DNA of 64,000 bases, from contig NZ_CP043727.1 of assembly GCF_009831415.1 (NCBI RefSeq), positions 1,736,001 through 1,800,000 on the forward strand, written 5' to 3'. Position numbers and translations under genes: made by a program. The DNA is from Yersinia canariae (GTDB lineage: Bacteria > Pseudomonadota > Gammaproteobacteria > Enterobacterales > Enterobacteriaceae). Of this stretch, positions 1-9,042 are shown in pieces (within the stretch, counting starts at the first letter, position 1; each line of letters starts with the position of its first letter). The notes under the pieces are model-generated. The model was not told the origin of the DNA and searched no databases. It worked only from the letters and a program-made list of their open reading frames with translations.

Positions 1-223
1 AAACTATGCATTAGAAGCGGGTTTGAATCCGGCCAAAGATGCTTTAGGGCTGGAGAAAGCCGCGGGTAACCCGTACGCCAATATTTTGGTGACCACGCCG
101 GCGCTGGAAAATGATCCACGAATCAAACAGTTGGCGAAAGATTTGCAGTCACCAGAAGTGGCGAAGTTTATCACTGAAAAATATGCCGGTTCTGTTATTC
201 CAGTGGCAGGCATTAAATCATGA
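1..223 (+). CDS. MetQ/NlpA-like substrate-binding lipoprotein, C-terminal end only
   Basis: Only the last 73 codons are in the window, and the gene begins before base 1. The reading frame (codons from base 2) is open from the edge to a TGA at 221-223. The visible tail, with the stretch [11 protein letters not shown] and a terminal region rich in K, E and V, resembles the end of NlpA/MetQ periplasmic lipoproteins that deliver methionine to MetNI. The stop overlaps the ATG of the following ATPase gene (ATGA), so the two are translationally coupled. The order is binding protein, ATPase, permease, whereas E. coli has metN-metI-metQ, so this is probably a second, paralogous methionine-type transporter. 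Its true substrate (methionine, a derivative or cystathionine) cannot be read from this fragment. Confidence 0.8.
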   Translation, partial: NYALEAGLNPAKDALGLEKAAGNPYANILVTTPALENDPRIKQLAKDLQSPEVAKFITEKYAGSVIPVAGIKS

Positions 224-1206
224 TTAGCATCGAACGCCTGAGTAAAACCTATCCACAGGGAGGGCTGCCGATGGTGGCCCTGGCGGAGGTCTCACTGGAG
301 ATCCCGACGGGCTCGGTGTTCGGTATTATCGGCCGCAGCGGGGCGGGGAAAAGTACCTTAATCCGCTGCCTGAATTTACTGGAACGGCCCACTTCGGGCC
401 GTATTCAAGTAGATGGCCGCGAGTTAACCACACTTTCAGATCGCCAATTACGTCTGCAAAGACAGAATATCGGCATGATTTTCCAGAATTTCCACTTACT
501 TCATTCACGTAACGTATGGGACAACATTGCTGTTGGGCTGGAAATTATTGGTATGCCGAAACCACAGCGGCAAAAGCGTGTGGCGGAGTTATTGGATTTA
601 GTCGGGTTGAATGATAAAGCCCATGCTTTTCCCTCGCAATTATCGGGTGGACAAAAACAGCGGGTCGGCATCGCCAGGGCGCTGGCGGCTAAGCCATCTT
701 ATTTGTTATCTGATGAAGCCACCAGTGCGCTGGATCCAGAAACCACGGCCTCGATACTGGCGCTGCTCAGCAATATTAATCGCCAACTGGGGCTAACTAT
801 CGTGTTGATTACCCATGAGTTAGATGTTGTGAAGTCCATCTGCGATACCGCCGCCTTACTTGAAAATGGGCGGGTGGTGGAAACCGGCGCGATAGCCGAT
901 TTACTCTCTTCGCCTCACTCTCGGCTGGGGCGCTCGCTGTTGCCCGCGCGTGGCCCGGTATCATTATCTGGCACACCAGTAGCGGAGTTGACTTTCTTTG
1001 ATACGGTATCGGCCTCGCCGGTGCTGAGTGAATTAGCGCAGCGGCATGCGGTAGGAGTCACCCTACTGGGGGGCGGGGTCGAATCTATTGGCGGTCAACG
1101 AGTTGGGCGCTTGCAAGTTGATTTCAGCCACCCAGACGGCGGGCTGAATTTAGCGGAAGTTTTACAATTTCTGAATGAGCGTGGTGTGAGGGCCGAACTG
1201 ATATGA
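220..1206 (+). CDS. MetN-like ABC transporter ATPase
   Basis: A 328-residue ATP-binding subunit of a methionine-type importer, acting on the cytoplasmic face with the permease encoded next. Walker A (GRSGAGKS) lies at about residues 38-45. An LSGGQKQR signature, a Walker B region reading [11 protein letters not shown] and a THEL switch histidine follow. The C-terminal 80 residues form the extra NIL/ACT-like domain typical of MetN, which in the family binds methionine and inhibits transport. The length is close to that of E. coli MetN (about 343). The start overlaps the lipoprotein stop and the stop overlaps the metI start, both by four bases, so the three genes form one operon. Substrate assignment rests on family and on the neighbouring transsulfuration genes. 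Confidence 0.88.
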   Translation: MISIERLSKTYPQGGLPMVALAEVSLEIPTGSVFGIIGRSGAGKSTLIRCLNLLERPTSGRIQVDGRELTTLSDRQLRLQRQNIGMIFQNFHLLHSRNVWDNIAVGLEIIGMPKPQRQKRVAELLDLVGLNDKAHAFPSQLSGGQKQRVGIARALAAKPSYLLSDEATSALDPETTASILALLSNINRQLGLTIVLITHELDVVKSICDTAALLENGRVVETGAIADLLSSPHSRLGRSLLPARGPVSLSGTPVAELTFFDTVSASPVLSELAQRHAVGVTLLGGGVESIGGQRVGRLQVDFSHPDGGLNLAEVLQFLNERGVRAELI

Positions 1207-1874
1207 GCAGCGGGATGAGTTGGCAGGATCTGTTGGAGCTGGTGGTCAATGCGACCGGTGAAACCCTTTATATGGTTGTTGTAGCGACCTTTTTCACTCT
1301 ATTAATTGGCCTGCCGCTGGGGATCTTATTATTTGTTTCACGCCCTAATGGTGTGCTACCGGCCCCTCGGGTGAATATATTGATAGGTGCTATTGTGAAT
1401 CTGGGGCGCTCAATGCCATTTGTGGTATTGCTTATCGCGCTGATTCCCATCACCCGATGGATTATCGGCACTACATTGGGGAGCACTGCCGCTATCGTGC
1501 CCATTACGTTAGGTGCCATTCCATTTTTTGCCCGGGTTGTTGAGGCCGCGTTGGATGAAGTGGATAAAGGGCGGATTGAGGCCATTTTATCTATGGGCGG
1601 GTCTGCACGGCATGTGATTCAAAAAGTGTTACTGCCGGAAGCGCTACCGGCTTTATTAGCAGGAGTGACTTTAACTGTGGTGATGCTGGTGGGGTTCTCA
1701 TCCATGGCCGGTGTTATTGGCGGCGGTGGTTTGGGCGATTTGGCGATTCGCTATGGTTATCAGCGGTTTAATAATGAAGTGATGGTGGCAACCTTAGTGA
1801 TTCTGGTGATTCTGGTACAGGGCGCACAAAGTCTGGGTGATAAGTGGGTCAGGTCGCTGGCGCATCGGCGCTAA
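1203..1874 (+). CDS. MetI-like ABC transporter permease
   Basis: A 223-residue inner-membrane permease with five or six hydrophobic segments. A typical EAA-loop region at about residues 115-150 ([19 protein letters not shown]) contacts the ATPase. Length and pattern match MetI (217 in E. coli). The ATG overlaps the metN stop (ATGA). A hairpin at 1908-1940 follows, so this is the last gene of the operon. Together with the two upstream genes it should form a complete methionine-family importer. Confidence 0.88.
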   Translation: MSSGMSWQDLLELVVNATGETLYMVVVATFFTLLIGLPLGILLFVSRPNGVLPAPRVNILIGAIVNLGRSMPFVVLLIALIPITRWIIGTTLGSTAAIVPITLGAIPFFARVVEAALDEVDKGRIEAILSMGGSARHVIQKVLLPEALPALLAGVTLTVVMLVGFSSMAGVIGGGGLGDLAIRYGYQRFNNEVMVATLVILVILVQGAQSLGDKWVRSLAHRR

Positions 1875-1907
1875 AGTTTGTGACTCTATCATGCCGATTT
1901 AGAATTG

Positions 1908-1942
1908 AAGCTACAGGCGTTATATTCACTCCTGTAGCTTTA
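1908..1942. terminator. Bidirectional terminator between metI-like and transsulfuration operons
   Basis: A perfect 10-bp stem (AAGCTACAGG / CCTGTAGCTT) with a 13-base loop is followed by TTTATTT-like sequence on the + strand. It sits between convergent genes and could end both transcripts. Confidence 0.75.
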
Positions 1943-1975
1943 TTTCGCAAAGAACAAGACTCAAAAACAGGATAA

Positions 1976-3121
1976 TTAGCCGTTTAATGCTTGCGCCAAG
2001 TCAGCAATCAAATCTTCGGTATCCTCAATCCCGACGGATAAACGCAAAAGTTGCGGGGTAATCCCGTGTTTTAAGCGGGTTTCCAATGGGATTGATGCAT
2101 GGGTCATGCTGTAGGGTTGGCTGATTAAGCTTTCGACACCGCCGAGACTTTCGGCCAAAGTAAATAAATGTGAGCGCTTGATGACAGCACGAGCGAACTC
2201 ATCATCTCCTTTCAATCTCACCGAAATCATGCCACCAAAACCGGCCATCTGTTTGGCAGCCAACGCGTGCTGTGGATGGCTTTTCAGCCCAGGATAATAC
2301 ACATTTTCTACTTGCGGCTGTTGTTCAAGCCACTCGGCGATACGCTGTGCGCTGTGATTATGGCGCGCCATACGCAACGCCAAAGTGCGCAAACCGCGTA
2401 ATGTCAGGAAACTGCTGAAGGGGTCTAAAATCCCGCCGACAGCATTGTGCAAAAAGCCCAATTGTTCTGCCAGTTCAGGATGGTTCCCCACGGCGGCGAC
2501 ACCGGCGACAACATCAGAATGACCATTAAGATATTTAGTGGCTGAATGCACCACAATATCAAAACCTAACTCCAGCGGGCGCTGAATATAAGGTGAGGCA
2601 AAGGTATTGTCTGCCACACTAATCAACTGATGTTTTTTGGCAATAGCAGCAATCGCGGCCAGATCCGCCAATTTTAGCAATGGGTTAGTTGGCGTCTCCA
2701 CCCAGATCATTTTGGTCTCAGGTAAAATGGCTTGTTCCAGTGCGGCGGTATCTGCGGGAGAAACATAAGTTACCCGCAAACCGGCGGTGCGACTGCGTAC
2801 TTTCTCCAGCAGGCGGTAGGTTCCGCCATATAAATCATCCACGGCAATGATATGGCTGCCTTGATCCAGCAATTCCAGAACTGTTGAGCAGGCGGCCAAA
2901 CCCGAGGCAAAAGCATAACCACGGATGCCACCTTCCAACTCTGCAATTGCTTTTTCCAATGCAGTGCGAGTGGGGTTACCACTGCGGGAATACTCATACC
3001 CGGTGTGTTCGCCAGGAGCGGGTTGTGCAAAGGTGGACGTCGCGTAAATTGCGGGCATCACTGCACCCGTGCTGTCTGGGGTATAACCGGCATGGACGGT
3101 TAGGGTATCGAACTTTGCCAT
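1976..3121 (-). CDS. Cystathionine gamma-lyase/gamma-synthase family PLP enzyme
   Basis: A 381-residue Cys/Met-metabolism PLP enzyme. The cofactor lysine is K196 in HSATKYLNGHSDVVAG. YSRSGNPTR (about 44-52) and the C-terminal SLGGVESLISQP motif are also present. The family includes MetB (O-succinylhomoserine to cystathionine) and cystathionine gamma-lyase (cystathionine to cysteine). The gene is 25 bp downstream of a cystathionine beta-synthase gene in one operon, which favours the lyase role: reverse transsulfuration from homocysteine to cysteine. MetB activity cannot be excluded from sequence, because the two subfamilies share all these motifs. The ATG at 3121 follows an AAGGA ribosome site. 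The neighbouring MetNI-type importer suggests that external methionine feeds this pathway. Confidence 0.85.
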   Translation of the reverse strand: MAKFDTLTVHAGYTPDSTGAVMPAIYATSTFAQPAPGEHTGYEYSRSGNPTRTALEKAIAELEGGIRGYAFASGLAACSTVLELLDQGSHIIAVDDLYGGTYRLLEKVRSRTAGLRVTYVSPADTAALEQAILPETKMIWVETPTNPLLKLADLAAIAAIAKKHQLISVADNTFASPYIQRPLELGFDIVVHSATKYLNGHSDVVAGVAAVGNHPELAEQLGFLHNAVGGILDPFSSFLTLRGLRTLALRMARHNHSAQRIAEWLEQQPQVENVYYPGLKSHPQHALAAKQMAGFGGMISVRLKGDDEFARAVIKRSHLFTLAESLGGVESLISQPYSMTHASIPLETRLKHGITPQLLRLSVGIEDTEDLIADLAQALNG

Positions 3122-3146
3122 GATAAAAATCCTTAATAAGAGAAGA

Positions 3147-4514
3147 TTAAGCCAGCTTTTGACGCCAGGTATTCAAAACATCGGTGCGGGTAATCAACCC
3201 GAGGAAGCGCTCACCATCGAGTACCACTGCGACATGGCCATCATTAAAGGTTGCCAGCAGAGACCGGTAATCGGCTTCTTTTTGTAACGTATTGACCTGA
3301 CGGGTCATCGCGCTACTGACCGGGTGTTTGAAATGGGAAGCATCAGCTTGCACTGCGTTCAGAAGATCCCATTCGTCGATGAGGCCAACGACTTTTTCGC
3401 CGTCTAATACCGGCAATTGGGAGATGTCATACAGGCGCATCCGGGCGTGAGCGACGGCTAAGGTATCTTGTGGTGAGACAGAAATGGTTGCGCCGTCCTC
3501 ATGGCTATAAGTGATGTAATCACGCAAATCACCCCGCTGAGGTTTGCTCAGCAATCCCTGTTCCAGTAACCAGTAATCATTGAACATTTTGGACAGGTAT
3601 TTATTGCCGCTGTCACACACGAAAGTCACCACCCGTTTTGGCGTAGTTTGTTCGCGGCAATAGCGTAATGCCGCTGCCAATAAGGTTCCGGTAGAAGAAC
3701 CTGCCAGCACACCCTCTTCACGCAGCAGGATGCGGGCGGTACTGAAAGCTTCAGCATCATCAATACTGTAGGATTTTTTTACTTGAGAGAAGTTACTCAA
3801 CGGCGGGATAAAGTCTTCGCCAATCCCTTCGACGAGCCAGCTACCGGCATCACCAATGTGGTCGTTGTCGACGAAATCCGCCAAAATGGAACCAGCAGGG
3901 TCGGCCAGCACAAATTCTGTTGCGGGCGAAACCTCTGTGAAATATTGGCTTAGCCCACTGAGTGTGCCGCTGGAGCCCACGCCCACCACGATAGCATCAA
4001 TTTTTTCGCCCATCTGCTGCCATAGTTCAGGGCCAGTTGAGGTGCGGTGAGCTGCGGGATTGGCTGGGTTATTGAACTGGTCAATATAAAAAGAACCCGG
4101 AGTCTCCTGCGCCAGCCGCAGAGCATAGTCCTGATAATAGGCCGGATGGCCTTTTCCCACATCAGAGCGGGTGAGCAGCACTTGTGCGCCCAATGCGCGC
4201 AGATGGAAAATCTTCTCTTGGCTCATTTTATCCGGCACGACCAATATCAACTTGTAGCCTTTAAGTGCGGCGACCAGCGCCAGCCCAAGGCCAGTATTCC
4301 CGGCGGTGGCCTCAATAATGGTGCCGCCGGGTTGCAGTAAGCCCTCTTTTTCCGCCTGTTCAATCATTGAGAGTGCGACCCGGTCTTTAATTGAGCCGCC
4401 GGGATTTTGGTTTTCCAACTTCACAAATAACTGGCACGGCCCGGTATCAAAGCGGGTCAGTTCCAAAAGTGGGGTGTGGCCGATAAGATCAAGCACCGAG
4501 CGCGGGATAGCCAT
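3147..4514 (-). CDS. Cystathionine beta-synthase with C-terminal CBS domains
   Basis: A predicted 455-residue PLP enzyme joining homocysteine and serine into cystathionine. The N-terminal 320 residues are a cysteine synthase/CBS fold with the PLP lysine at K43 (NPGGSIKDR) and the phosphate/substrate loop TAGNTG. The last 120 residues hold two CBS motifs (around SVSPQDTLAVAHARM and FLGLITRTDVL) that commonly bind adenosyl ligands and regulate activity. I chose the ATG at 4514 because GGAG lies six bases upstream. The open frame runs to 4610 but has no ribosome site there and adds residues foreign to the family. First gene of the operon with the lyase; candidate met boxes lie upstream at 4655-4718. 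Cysteine synthase B with CBS domains is the alternative name, but the two-CBS tail and context favour cystathionine synthase. Confidence 0.85.
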   Translation of the reverse strand: MAIPRSVLDLIGHTPLLELTRFDTGPCQLFVKLENQNPGGSIKDRVALSMIEQAEKEGLLQPGGTIIEATAGNTGLGLALVAALKGYKLILVVPDKMSQEKIFHLRALGAQVLLTRSDVGKGHPAYYQDYALRLAQETPGSFYIDQFNNPANPAAHRTSTGPELWQQMGEKIDAIVVGVGSSGTLSGLSQYFTEVSPATEFVLADPAGSILADFVDNDHIGDAGSWLVEGIGEDFIPPLSNFSQVKKSYSIDDAEAFSTARILLREEGVLAGSSTGTLLAAALRYCREQTTPKRVVTFVCDSGNKYLSKMFNDYWLLEQGLLSKPQRGDLRDYITYSHEDGATISVSPQDTLAVAHARMRLYDISQLPVLDGEKVVGLIDEWDLLNAVQADASHFKHPVSSAMTRQVNTLQKEADYRSLLATFNDGHVAVVLDGERFLGLITRTDVLNTWRQKLA

Positions 4515-4654
4515 CATTGACTCCAGTAAACATTGAGTTAACAGAATGAGTTCGGTTAACAACCTATGGCTGGATAATAGCGCTAGCGGCTTAGGCACTA
4601 AAAAGAACAAATAACCCGTTCATATTCCTTTTGGTAATATACTTATGGTTTTTT

Positions 4655-4718
4655 AGACGTTTAGGTGCTTAGATGTAAGGGTGTTTAGATAGGAAGATGG
4701 TTAGCCGTATAGCCATCA
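4655..4718 (-). promoter_or_regulatory. Candidate MetJ operator: tandem 8-bp met boxes
   Basis: Eight contiguous 8-mers in perfect register resemble the met box AGACGTCT. The first is AGACGTTT (7 of 8). The others match at 3 to 6 positions, for example AGATGTAA, AGATGGTT and AGCCGTAT. Altogether 39 of 64 positions agree, against about 16 expected by chance. The array lies about 140 bp upstream of the cystathionine beta-synthase start. A possible -10 (TATATT, about 4639-4644 on the minus strand) would place the first boxes over the -35 region. MetJ binds such arrays cooperatively. Confidence 0.6.
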
Positions 4719-4930
4719 ATACTCGGTGAAAACAGCGTCTTTACAAAACAAAACGTAAAACAATGCCCATTTGGCGCGGCAATGGGATAAATTTAGAAAA
4801 GGTATTGAAATATGACTAAGCTAATATTTCAGTTTCAGTGAAAAAACGTGATTTTTTCGCTAATTGGACTGTGGTTATTTTGGAAATACCACTTATTTCC
4901 AATTATTTGCAAGGATACTCTGGCGACCTC

Positions 4931-6121
4931 ATGATGAAATTTATTTTCCCGTTCAAGCTAAAAAAGCTGACTTTCAGTGCTGGTTTGTTGCTCTTGGCAC
5001 TGCCTCATGCCAATGCTGCTGACACACCACCTCCTGCGATAGACGCCAAAGCCTACGTATTAATGGATTACAACAGTGGAAAAGTGCTGGCTGAGGGTAA
5101 CAGTGACCAGCGTCTTGACCCTGCTAGTCTGACAAAAATTATGTCCAGCTATGTGATTGGACAGGCCATTAAAGCCGGCAAAGTGCATCCGGATGATTTA
5201 GTGACCGTCGGTAAAGATGCCTGGGCCACCGGTAACCCGGCATTGCGCGGCTCCTCGGTGATGTTTTTGAAACCGGGTGATCAAGTCAAATTGTCCGATT
5301 TGAACAAAGGTATTGTGATTCAGTCCGGTAATGATGCCAGTATTGCGCTAGCTGATTTTATTGCCGGCAGTCAGGACAGCTTTGTTGGTTTGATGAATAA
5401 TTACGCCAAAGCGCTTGGCCTCAACAATACCCACTTCATGACGGTGCATGGCCTTGATGCTCCCGGGCAGTACAGCACCGCGCGTGATATGGCGGTTTTA
5501 GGGCAAGCGCTTATCCGTGATGTTCCTGATGAATATGCGCTGCATAAAGAGAAAGAATTTACCTTTAATAAAATTCGTCAGATTAACCGCAACCGGCTGT
5601 TATGGAGCACGAGTCTCAATGTCGATGGCATGAAAACCGGCTTTACCTCCGGTGCCGGGCATAATCTGGTGGCCTCGGCGACTGATGGGCCGATGCGTTT
5701 GATCTCCGTTGTACTGGGTGCTCCCAGTGACAGAGTCCGTTTCAGTGAAAGTGAGAAATTGCTGACTTGGGGATTCCGCTTCTATGAAACCGTGGTGCCG
5801 ATTAAGGCCACGAAACCTTTTGTGACGCAGAAAGTCTGGTTTGGTGATACCGGGCAAGCTGAACTTGGCGTGGCTGAGGATGCCGCTATTACCATCCCGA
5901 AAGGGCAGATGAAGAACTTGAAAGCCAGTTATAAGCTCAATGAGACGGAATTGCGCGCTCCGCTGGCGAAGCATCAAGTGGTCGGAACTATCGATTTTCA
6001 ACTGAATGGTCAAACTATTGATCAGCGGCCGTTAGTCGTCTTAAACGAAGTGAAAGAGGGCGGATTCTTCAGCCGCATCTGGGATTTCGTGATGATGAAA
6101 ATTAGCCAGTTATTTAGCTAA
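4931..6121 (+). CDS. dacC: D-alanyl-D-alanine carboxypeptidase DacC (PBP6)
   Basis: A 396-residue low-molecular-weight penicillin-binding protein that removes the terminal D-Ala from peptidoglycan pentapeptides. Counting from the ATG at 4931: a signal peptide of about 30 residues ends HANAA; the catalytic SLTK is at 66-69, SGN at 132-134 and KTG at 235-237. The C-terminal amphipathic helix ([18 protein letters not shown]) anchors the enzyme on the outer face of the inner membrane. Sequence details such as [19 protein letters not shown] match PBP6 better than PBP5. An in-frame extension to 4838 would bury the signal peptide, so it is rejected. The next ATG (4934) is equally possible. Followed by a strong hairpin terminator. 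Confidence 0.93.
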   Translation: MMKFIFPFKLKKLTFSAGLLLLALPHANAADTPPPAIDAKAYVLMDYNSGKVLAEGNSDQRLDPASLTKIMSSYVIGQAIKAGKVHPDDLVTVGKDAWATGNPALRGSSVMFLKPGDQVKLSDLNKGIVIQSGNDASIALADFIAGSQDSFVGLMNNYAKALGLNNTHFMTVHGLDAPGQYSTARDMAVLGQALIRDVPDEYALHKEKEFTFNKIRQINRNRLLWSTSLNVDGMKTGFTSGAGHNLVASATDGPMRLISVVLGAPSDRVRFSESEKLLTWGFRFYETVVPIKATKPFVTQKVWFGDTGQAELGVAEDAAITIPKGQMKNLKASYKLNETELRAPLAKHQVVGTIDFQLNGQTIDQRPLVVLNEVKEGGFFSRIWDFVMMKISQLFS

Positions 6122-6129
6122 CTTTAAGC

Positions 6130-6158
6130 AAAAGGGCGACTATTAAGCCGCCCTTTTT
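6130..6158. terminator. Bidirectional terminator dacC / sdaB
   Basis: The stem AAAAGGGCG / CGCCCTTTT has T runs on both strands and sits between the convergent dacC and sdaB genes. Confidence 0.85.
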
Positions 6159-6176
6159 ATGATTTATTCAGAGAAA

Positions 6177-7544
6177 TCAGTTACAAGCTACAACCTTGAT
6201 GGCCAGGCCGCCACGAGATGTTTCGCGGTATTTTGAGTTCATATCTTTGCCTGTTTCGTACATCGTTTCGATGACTTTATCCAGACAGACGCTGGGTTCG
6301 CTGGTGCGGCGCAATGCCATACGGGCTGAGTTAACGGCTTGCACGGCGGAAATTGCGTTACGCTCGATACATGGCACCTGAACTTGCCCTGCAACCGGGT
6401 CACACGTCAGCCCCAAGTTATGCTCCATGGCAATTTCAGCCGCAATGCAGACCTGAGCTGGGCTTCCGCCCATCAATTCAGCCAGACCGGCAGCGGCCAT
6501 TGAACAGGCAACACCGACTTCCCCCTGACAACCGACTTCAGCGCCAGAAATGGATGCGTTCATTTTATACAGCGCACCAATAACACCTGAAACAAGGAAA
6601 TAGCGGCTGTATGAGTTCTCATTCACAGGGCGAATGAATTTGTCGTAGTAAGCCAAAACCGCAGGGATGATACCGCAAGCCCCGTTAGTCGGCGCAGTGA
6701 CAACTCGCCCCCCTGCCGCATTTTCTTCATTGACCGCTAAGGCATACATATTGATCCAATCGACAACCATCATCGGATCGGCATTATGTTTATCTGTGGT
6801 GACCAGCATACGGCGCAATGCAGCGGCGCGGCGCGGAACTTTCATGGGGCCAGGTAAGAGGCCTTCAGTATTAATACCGCGCTCAATACCGGCACGCATG
6901 ACATCCCAAATAGCCGCAAAGTGCGCACTTATCTCGGCTTTACTGTGCAAAGCCAACTCATTTTGCATCACTAAACCGGATAAAGATAAGCCGGTATCTT
7001 TACAGTGTTTTTGCAAATCACGCGCAGAATTGAACGGGTAGGGGACAGAAACAGTATTGCTGTCTTGCTGACTAAAATGAGCTTCATCGACAATGAACCC
7101 GCCGCCAATGGAGTAATATGTTTTGCTGAACAGACATTCATCACCTGCATGTGCGCTGATGGTCATGCCATTCTCATGCAAAGGCAAATTGGTTTCATGG
7201 AAGTTCATCCCGCCACGTGCCGGGAAATCAACTTCGTGACTGCCATTGGCCAGCAGCAAACGCTCCCGCGACTCTACATCACGGATAAAACCAGGGATGG
7301 CATCAATATCAACTGTATCCGGCATGTTTCCCGCCAGACCCATAATGATGGCAATATCGGTATGGTGGCCTTTACCTGTAAGAGACAAAGAGCCATAAAC
7401 ATCAACGGTGATTCGGGTGACGGCTGAAAGGTGTCCCAGAGTGATTAAATCATCGGTAAACAGCTTGCCAGCCTTCATCGGGCCGACGGTGTGAGAGCTG
7501 GAAGGACCAATACCAATCTTGAAAATGTCAAAAACGCTGACCAT
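6177..7544 (-). CDS. sdaB: L-serine ammonia-lyase (iron-sulfur)
   Basis: A 455-residue L-serine dehydratase converting serine to pyruvate and ammonia with a [4Fe-4S] cluster. The N-terminus FDIFKIGIGPSSSHTVGPM is diagnostic. The cluster cysteines are in GAEVGCQGEVG, GLTCDPVAG and QVPCIERN near the C-terminus. The ATG at 7544 has GGAGG about nine bases upstream; the longer frame to 7616 has no such site. It lies downstream of the serine transporter gene sdaC in the same direction, as in the E. coli sdaCB operon, which supports the sdaB rather than sdaA label. The 200-bp gap to sdaC contains hairpins that could lower its expression. Together the pair imports and degrades serine as a carbon source. 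Confidence 0.92.
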   Translation of the reverse strand: MVSVFDIFKIGIGPSSSHTVGPMKAGKLFTDDLITLGHLSAVTRITVDVYGSLSLTGKGHHTDIAIIMGLAGNMPDTVDIDAIPGFIRDVESRERLLLANGSHEVDFPARGGMNFHETNLPLHENGMTISAHAGDECLFSKTYYSIGGGFIVDEAHFSQQDSNTVSVPYPFNSARDLQKHCKDTGLSLSGLVMQNELALHSKAEISAHFAAIWDVMRAGIERGINTEGLLPGPMKVPRRAAALRRMLVTTDKHNADPMMVVDWINMYALAVNEENAAGGRVVTAPTNGACGIIPAVLAYYDKFIRPVNENSYSRYFLVSGVIGALYKMNASISGAEVGCQGEVGVACSMAAAGLAELMGGSPAQVCIAAEIAMEHNLGLTCDPVAGQVQVPCIERNAISAVQAVNSARMALRRTSEPSVCLDKVIETMYETGKDMNSKYRETSRGGLAIKVVACN

Positions 7545-7660
7545 ATTATTCGCCTCCTTCATGTTAAAGGCGTTATACCTTTCGTGTCTGGTGTTGTTAC
7601 GTGTTAGCTGTAACACCCATCACTTAGGTAATATTATTAAAATGCATACATTGCCGTGGA

Positions 7661-7740
7661 AAAGAACCGGTGCGGACGCACCGGCTTTTGAATCGATTAT
7701 CAGCGGATGATAATGAGCTGGCCGTGGAGGTTGGCCAGCT
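7661..7740 (-). terminator. Two hairpins in the sdaC-sdaB gap, possible attenuator
   Basis: Reading with transcription, a hairpin AGCTGGCC / GGCCAGCT (7716-7740) comes first. CCGGTGCG / CGCACCGG (7667-7684) follows, with TTCTTTT after it on the minus strand. The second resembles a rho-independent terminator and could make sdaB expression partial relative to sdaC. Confidence 0.6.
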
Positions 7741-7746
7741 TCAAAA

Positions 7747-9042
7747 TCACTTACCGAACAGGCTGAACAAGATTGCAGAGATAGCAATAAGACCCATGAT
7801 AACCACGAAGATGTTACTGATGTGACCGCTGTATTTGCGCATCGCTGGCACTTTATGGATGGCATACATTGGCATCAGGAATAACAGCATCGCGATGATT
7901 GGGCCGCCCAGGGTTTCAATCATGCCCAAAATGCTTGGGTTCATGGTTGCGACAATCCAAGTGGTCACCAGCATGAACAGCGCAGTAATGCGGTTCAGTT
8001 TGTCATGATTGATTTCTTTGCCTTTGCTACGCAGAGATTTGATCATCATGCCGTTAAAGCCTTCACGAGCGCCTAAGTAGTGGCCCAGGAAAGATTTGGT
8101 GATAGCGATAAAGGCAATGACTGGCGCCATATAGGCAATCATTGGGGTATTAAAGTGGTTAGCCAGGTAAGACAGAATAGAAATATTTTGGCTCTTCGCT
8201 TCTGCCAGGTCGGCTGGCGACAAGCTCAGTACGCAACTAAATACGAAGAACATCACTGTCACAACCATCATGATGTGAGCAAAAGCTAAAATGCGGGAGC
8301 ATTTTTTCTCAGCATCAACACCATACTCTTCGCGTTTTGCTACTGCAAAAGCAGAGATAATTGGGGAGTGGTTGAATGAGAACACCATCACCGGGATAAC
8401 CAGCCACAGCGTCATCCACAGGCCGCTACCCGTGCCGTTGCCATCCATTGAGACATTCTCAAATATCGCGCTTGACCAGTTAGGAATCAGGTAAACAGCC
8501 AGCATCATCAATGCCGCAACAAACGGGAACACCAAGATACTCATTGCTTTCACAATGGCATGTTCACCAAAACGCACGATAGTCATCAGGCCGATGATAA
8601 GGATCAGCGACAAAATGGCACGTGGTGGTGATGGTAGATGCATCTGGTGAGTAATAAAGCTATCAACGGTGTTGGTAATCGCAACACTGTAGACCAACAA
8701 AATTGGGTAGATAGCGAAGAAGTAAAGCAGAGTAATCAGTTTACCCGCACCTTTACCAAAATGTTCTTCAACCACTTCAGTGATATCTTCTCCCGGATTT
8801 TTACCTGACAGCACAAAACGGCACAGGCCGCGGTGTGCATAGAAGGTCATCGGGAAAGCAATAATGGCCATAACGATAAGAGGCAGAAGGCCGCCGATAC
8901 CAGCATTGATTGGCAGGAATAATACGCCCGCGCCGATGGCTGTGCCGTACAGACCCAACATCCACATGGTGTCACTTTTACGCCATGTGCTTGATGAAGT
9001 TTTTCCCGTGGAGGCAATAGTGCCCGTTTGAGTAGTGTCCAT
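7747..9042 (-). CDS. sdaC: Serine transporter SdaC
   Basis: A 431-residue inner-membrane serine/proton symporter of the hydroxy/aromatic amino acid permease family. About eleven hydrophobic segments are visible. The N-terminal [20 protein letters not shown] and the central [19 protein letters not shown] match SdaC. The length equals E. coli SdaC (429) within two residues. The ATG at 9042 has GGAG seven bases upstream. First gene of the sdaC-sdaB pair; in E. coli this operon is under CRP and Lrp control. No clear CRP site was identified here, only a weak half-site near 9195. This pair is not at this position in E. coli, so the location is lineage-specific. Confidence 0.93.
   Translation of the reverse strand: MDTTQTGTIASTGKTSSSTWRKSDTMWMLGLYGTAIGAGVLFLPINAGIGGLLPLIVMAIIAFPMTFYAHRGLCRFVLSGKNPGEDITEVVEEHFGKGAGKLITLLYFFAIYPILLVYSVAITNTVDSFITHQMHLPSPPRAILSLILIIGLMTIVRFGEHAIVKAMSILVFPFVAALMMLAVYLIPNWSSAIFENVSMDGNGTGSGLWMTLWLVIPVMVFSFNHSPIISAFAVAKREEYGVDAEKKCSRILAFAHIMMVVTVMFFVFSCVLSLSPADLAEAKSQNISILSYLANHFNTPMIAYMAPVIAFIAITKSFLGHYLGAREGFNGMMIKSLRSKGKEINHDKLNRITALFMLVTTWIVATMNPSILGMIETLGGPIIAMLLFLMPMYAIHKVPAMRKYSGHISNIFVVIMGLIAISAILFSLFGK

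Noticed and set aside
1268..1585. Minus-strand open frame of 105 codons
   Set aside because: Lies wholly inside the metI-like gene on the other strand; no family resemblance and no ribosome site.
4515..4610. N-terminal extension of the cystathionine beta-synthase
   Set aside because: No ribosome site and hydrophobic residues foreign to the family; the ATG at 4514 is well placed.
5600..6013. Minus-strand open frame of 137 codons
   Set aside because: Antisense shadow of dacC; the dacC motifs prove the + frame.
7005..7427. Plus-strand open frame of 140 codons
   Set aside because: Antisense to sdaB with no recognisable domain.
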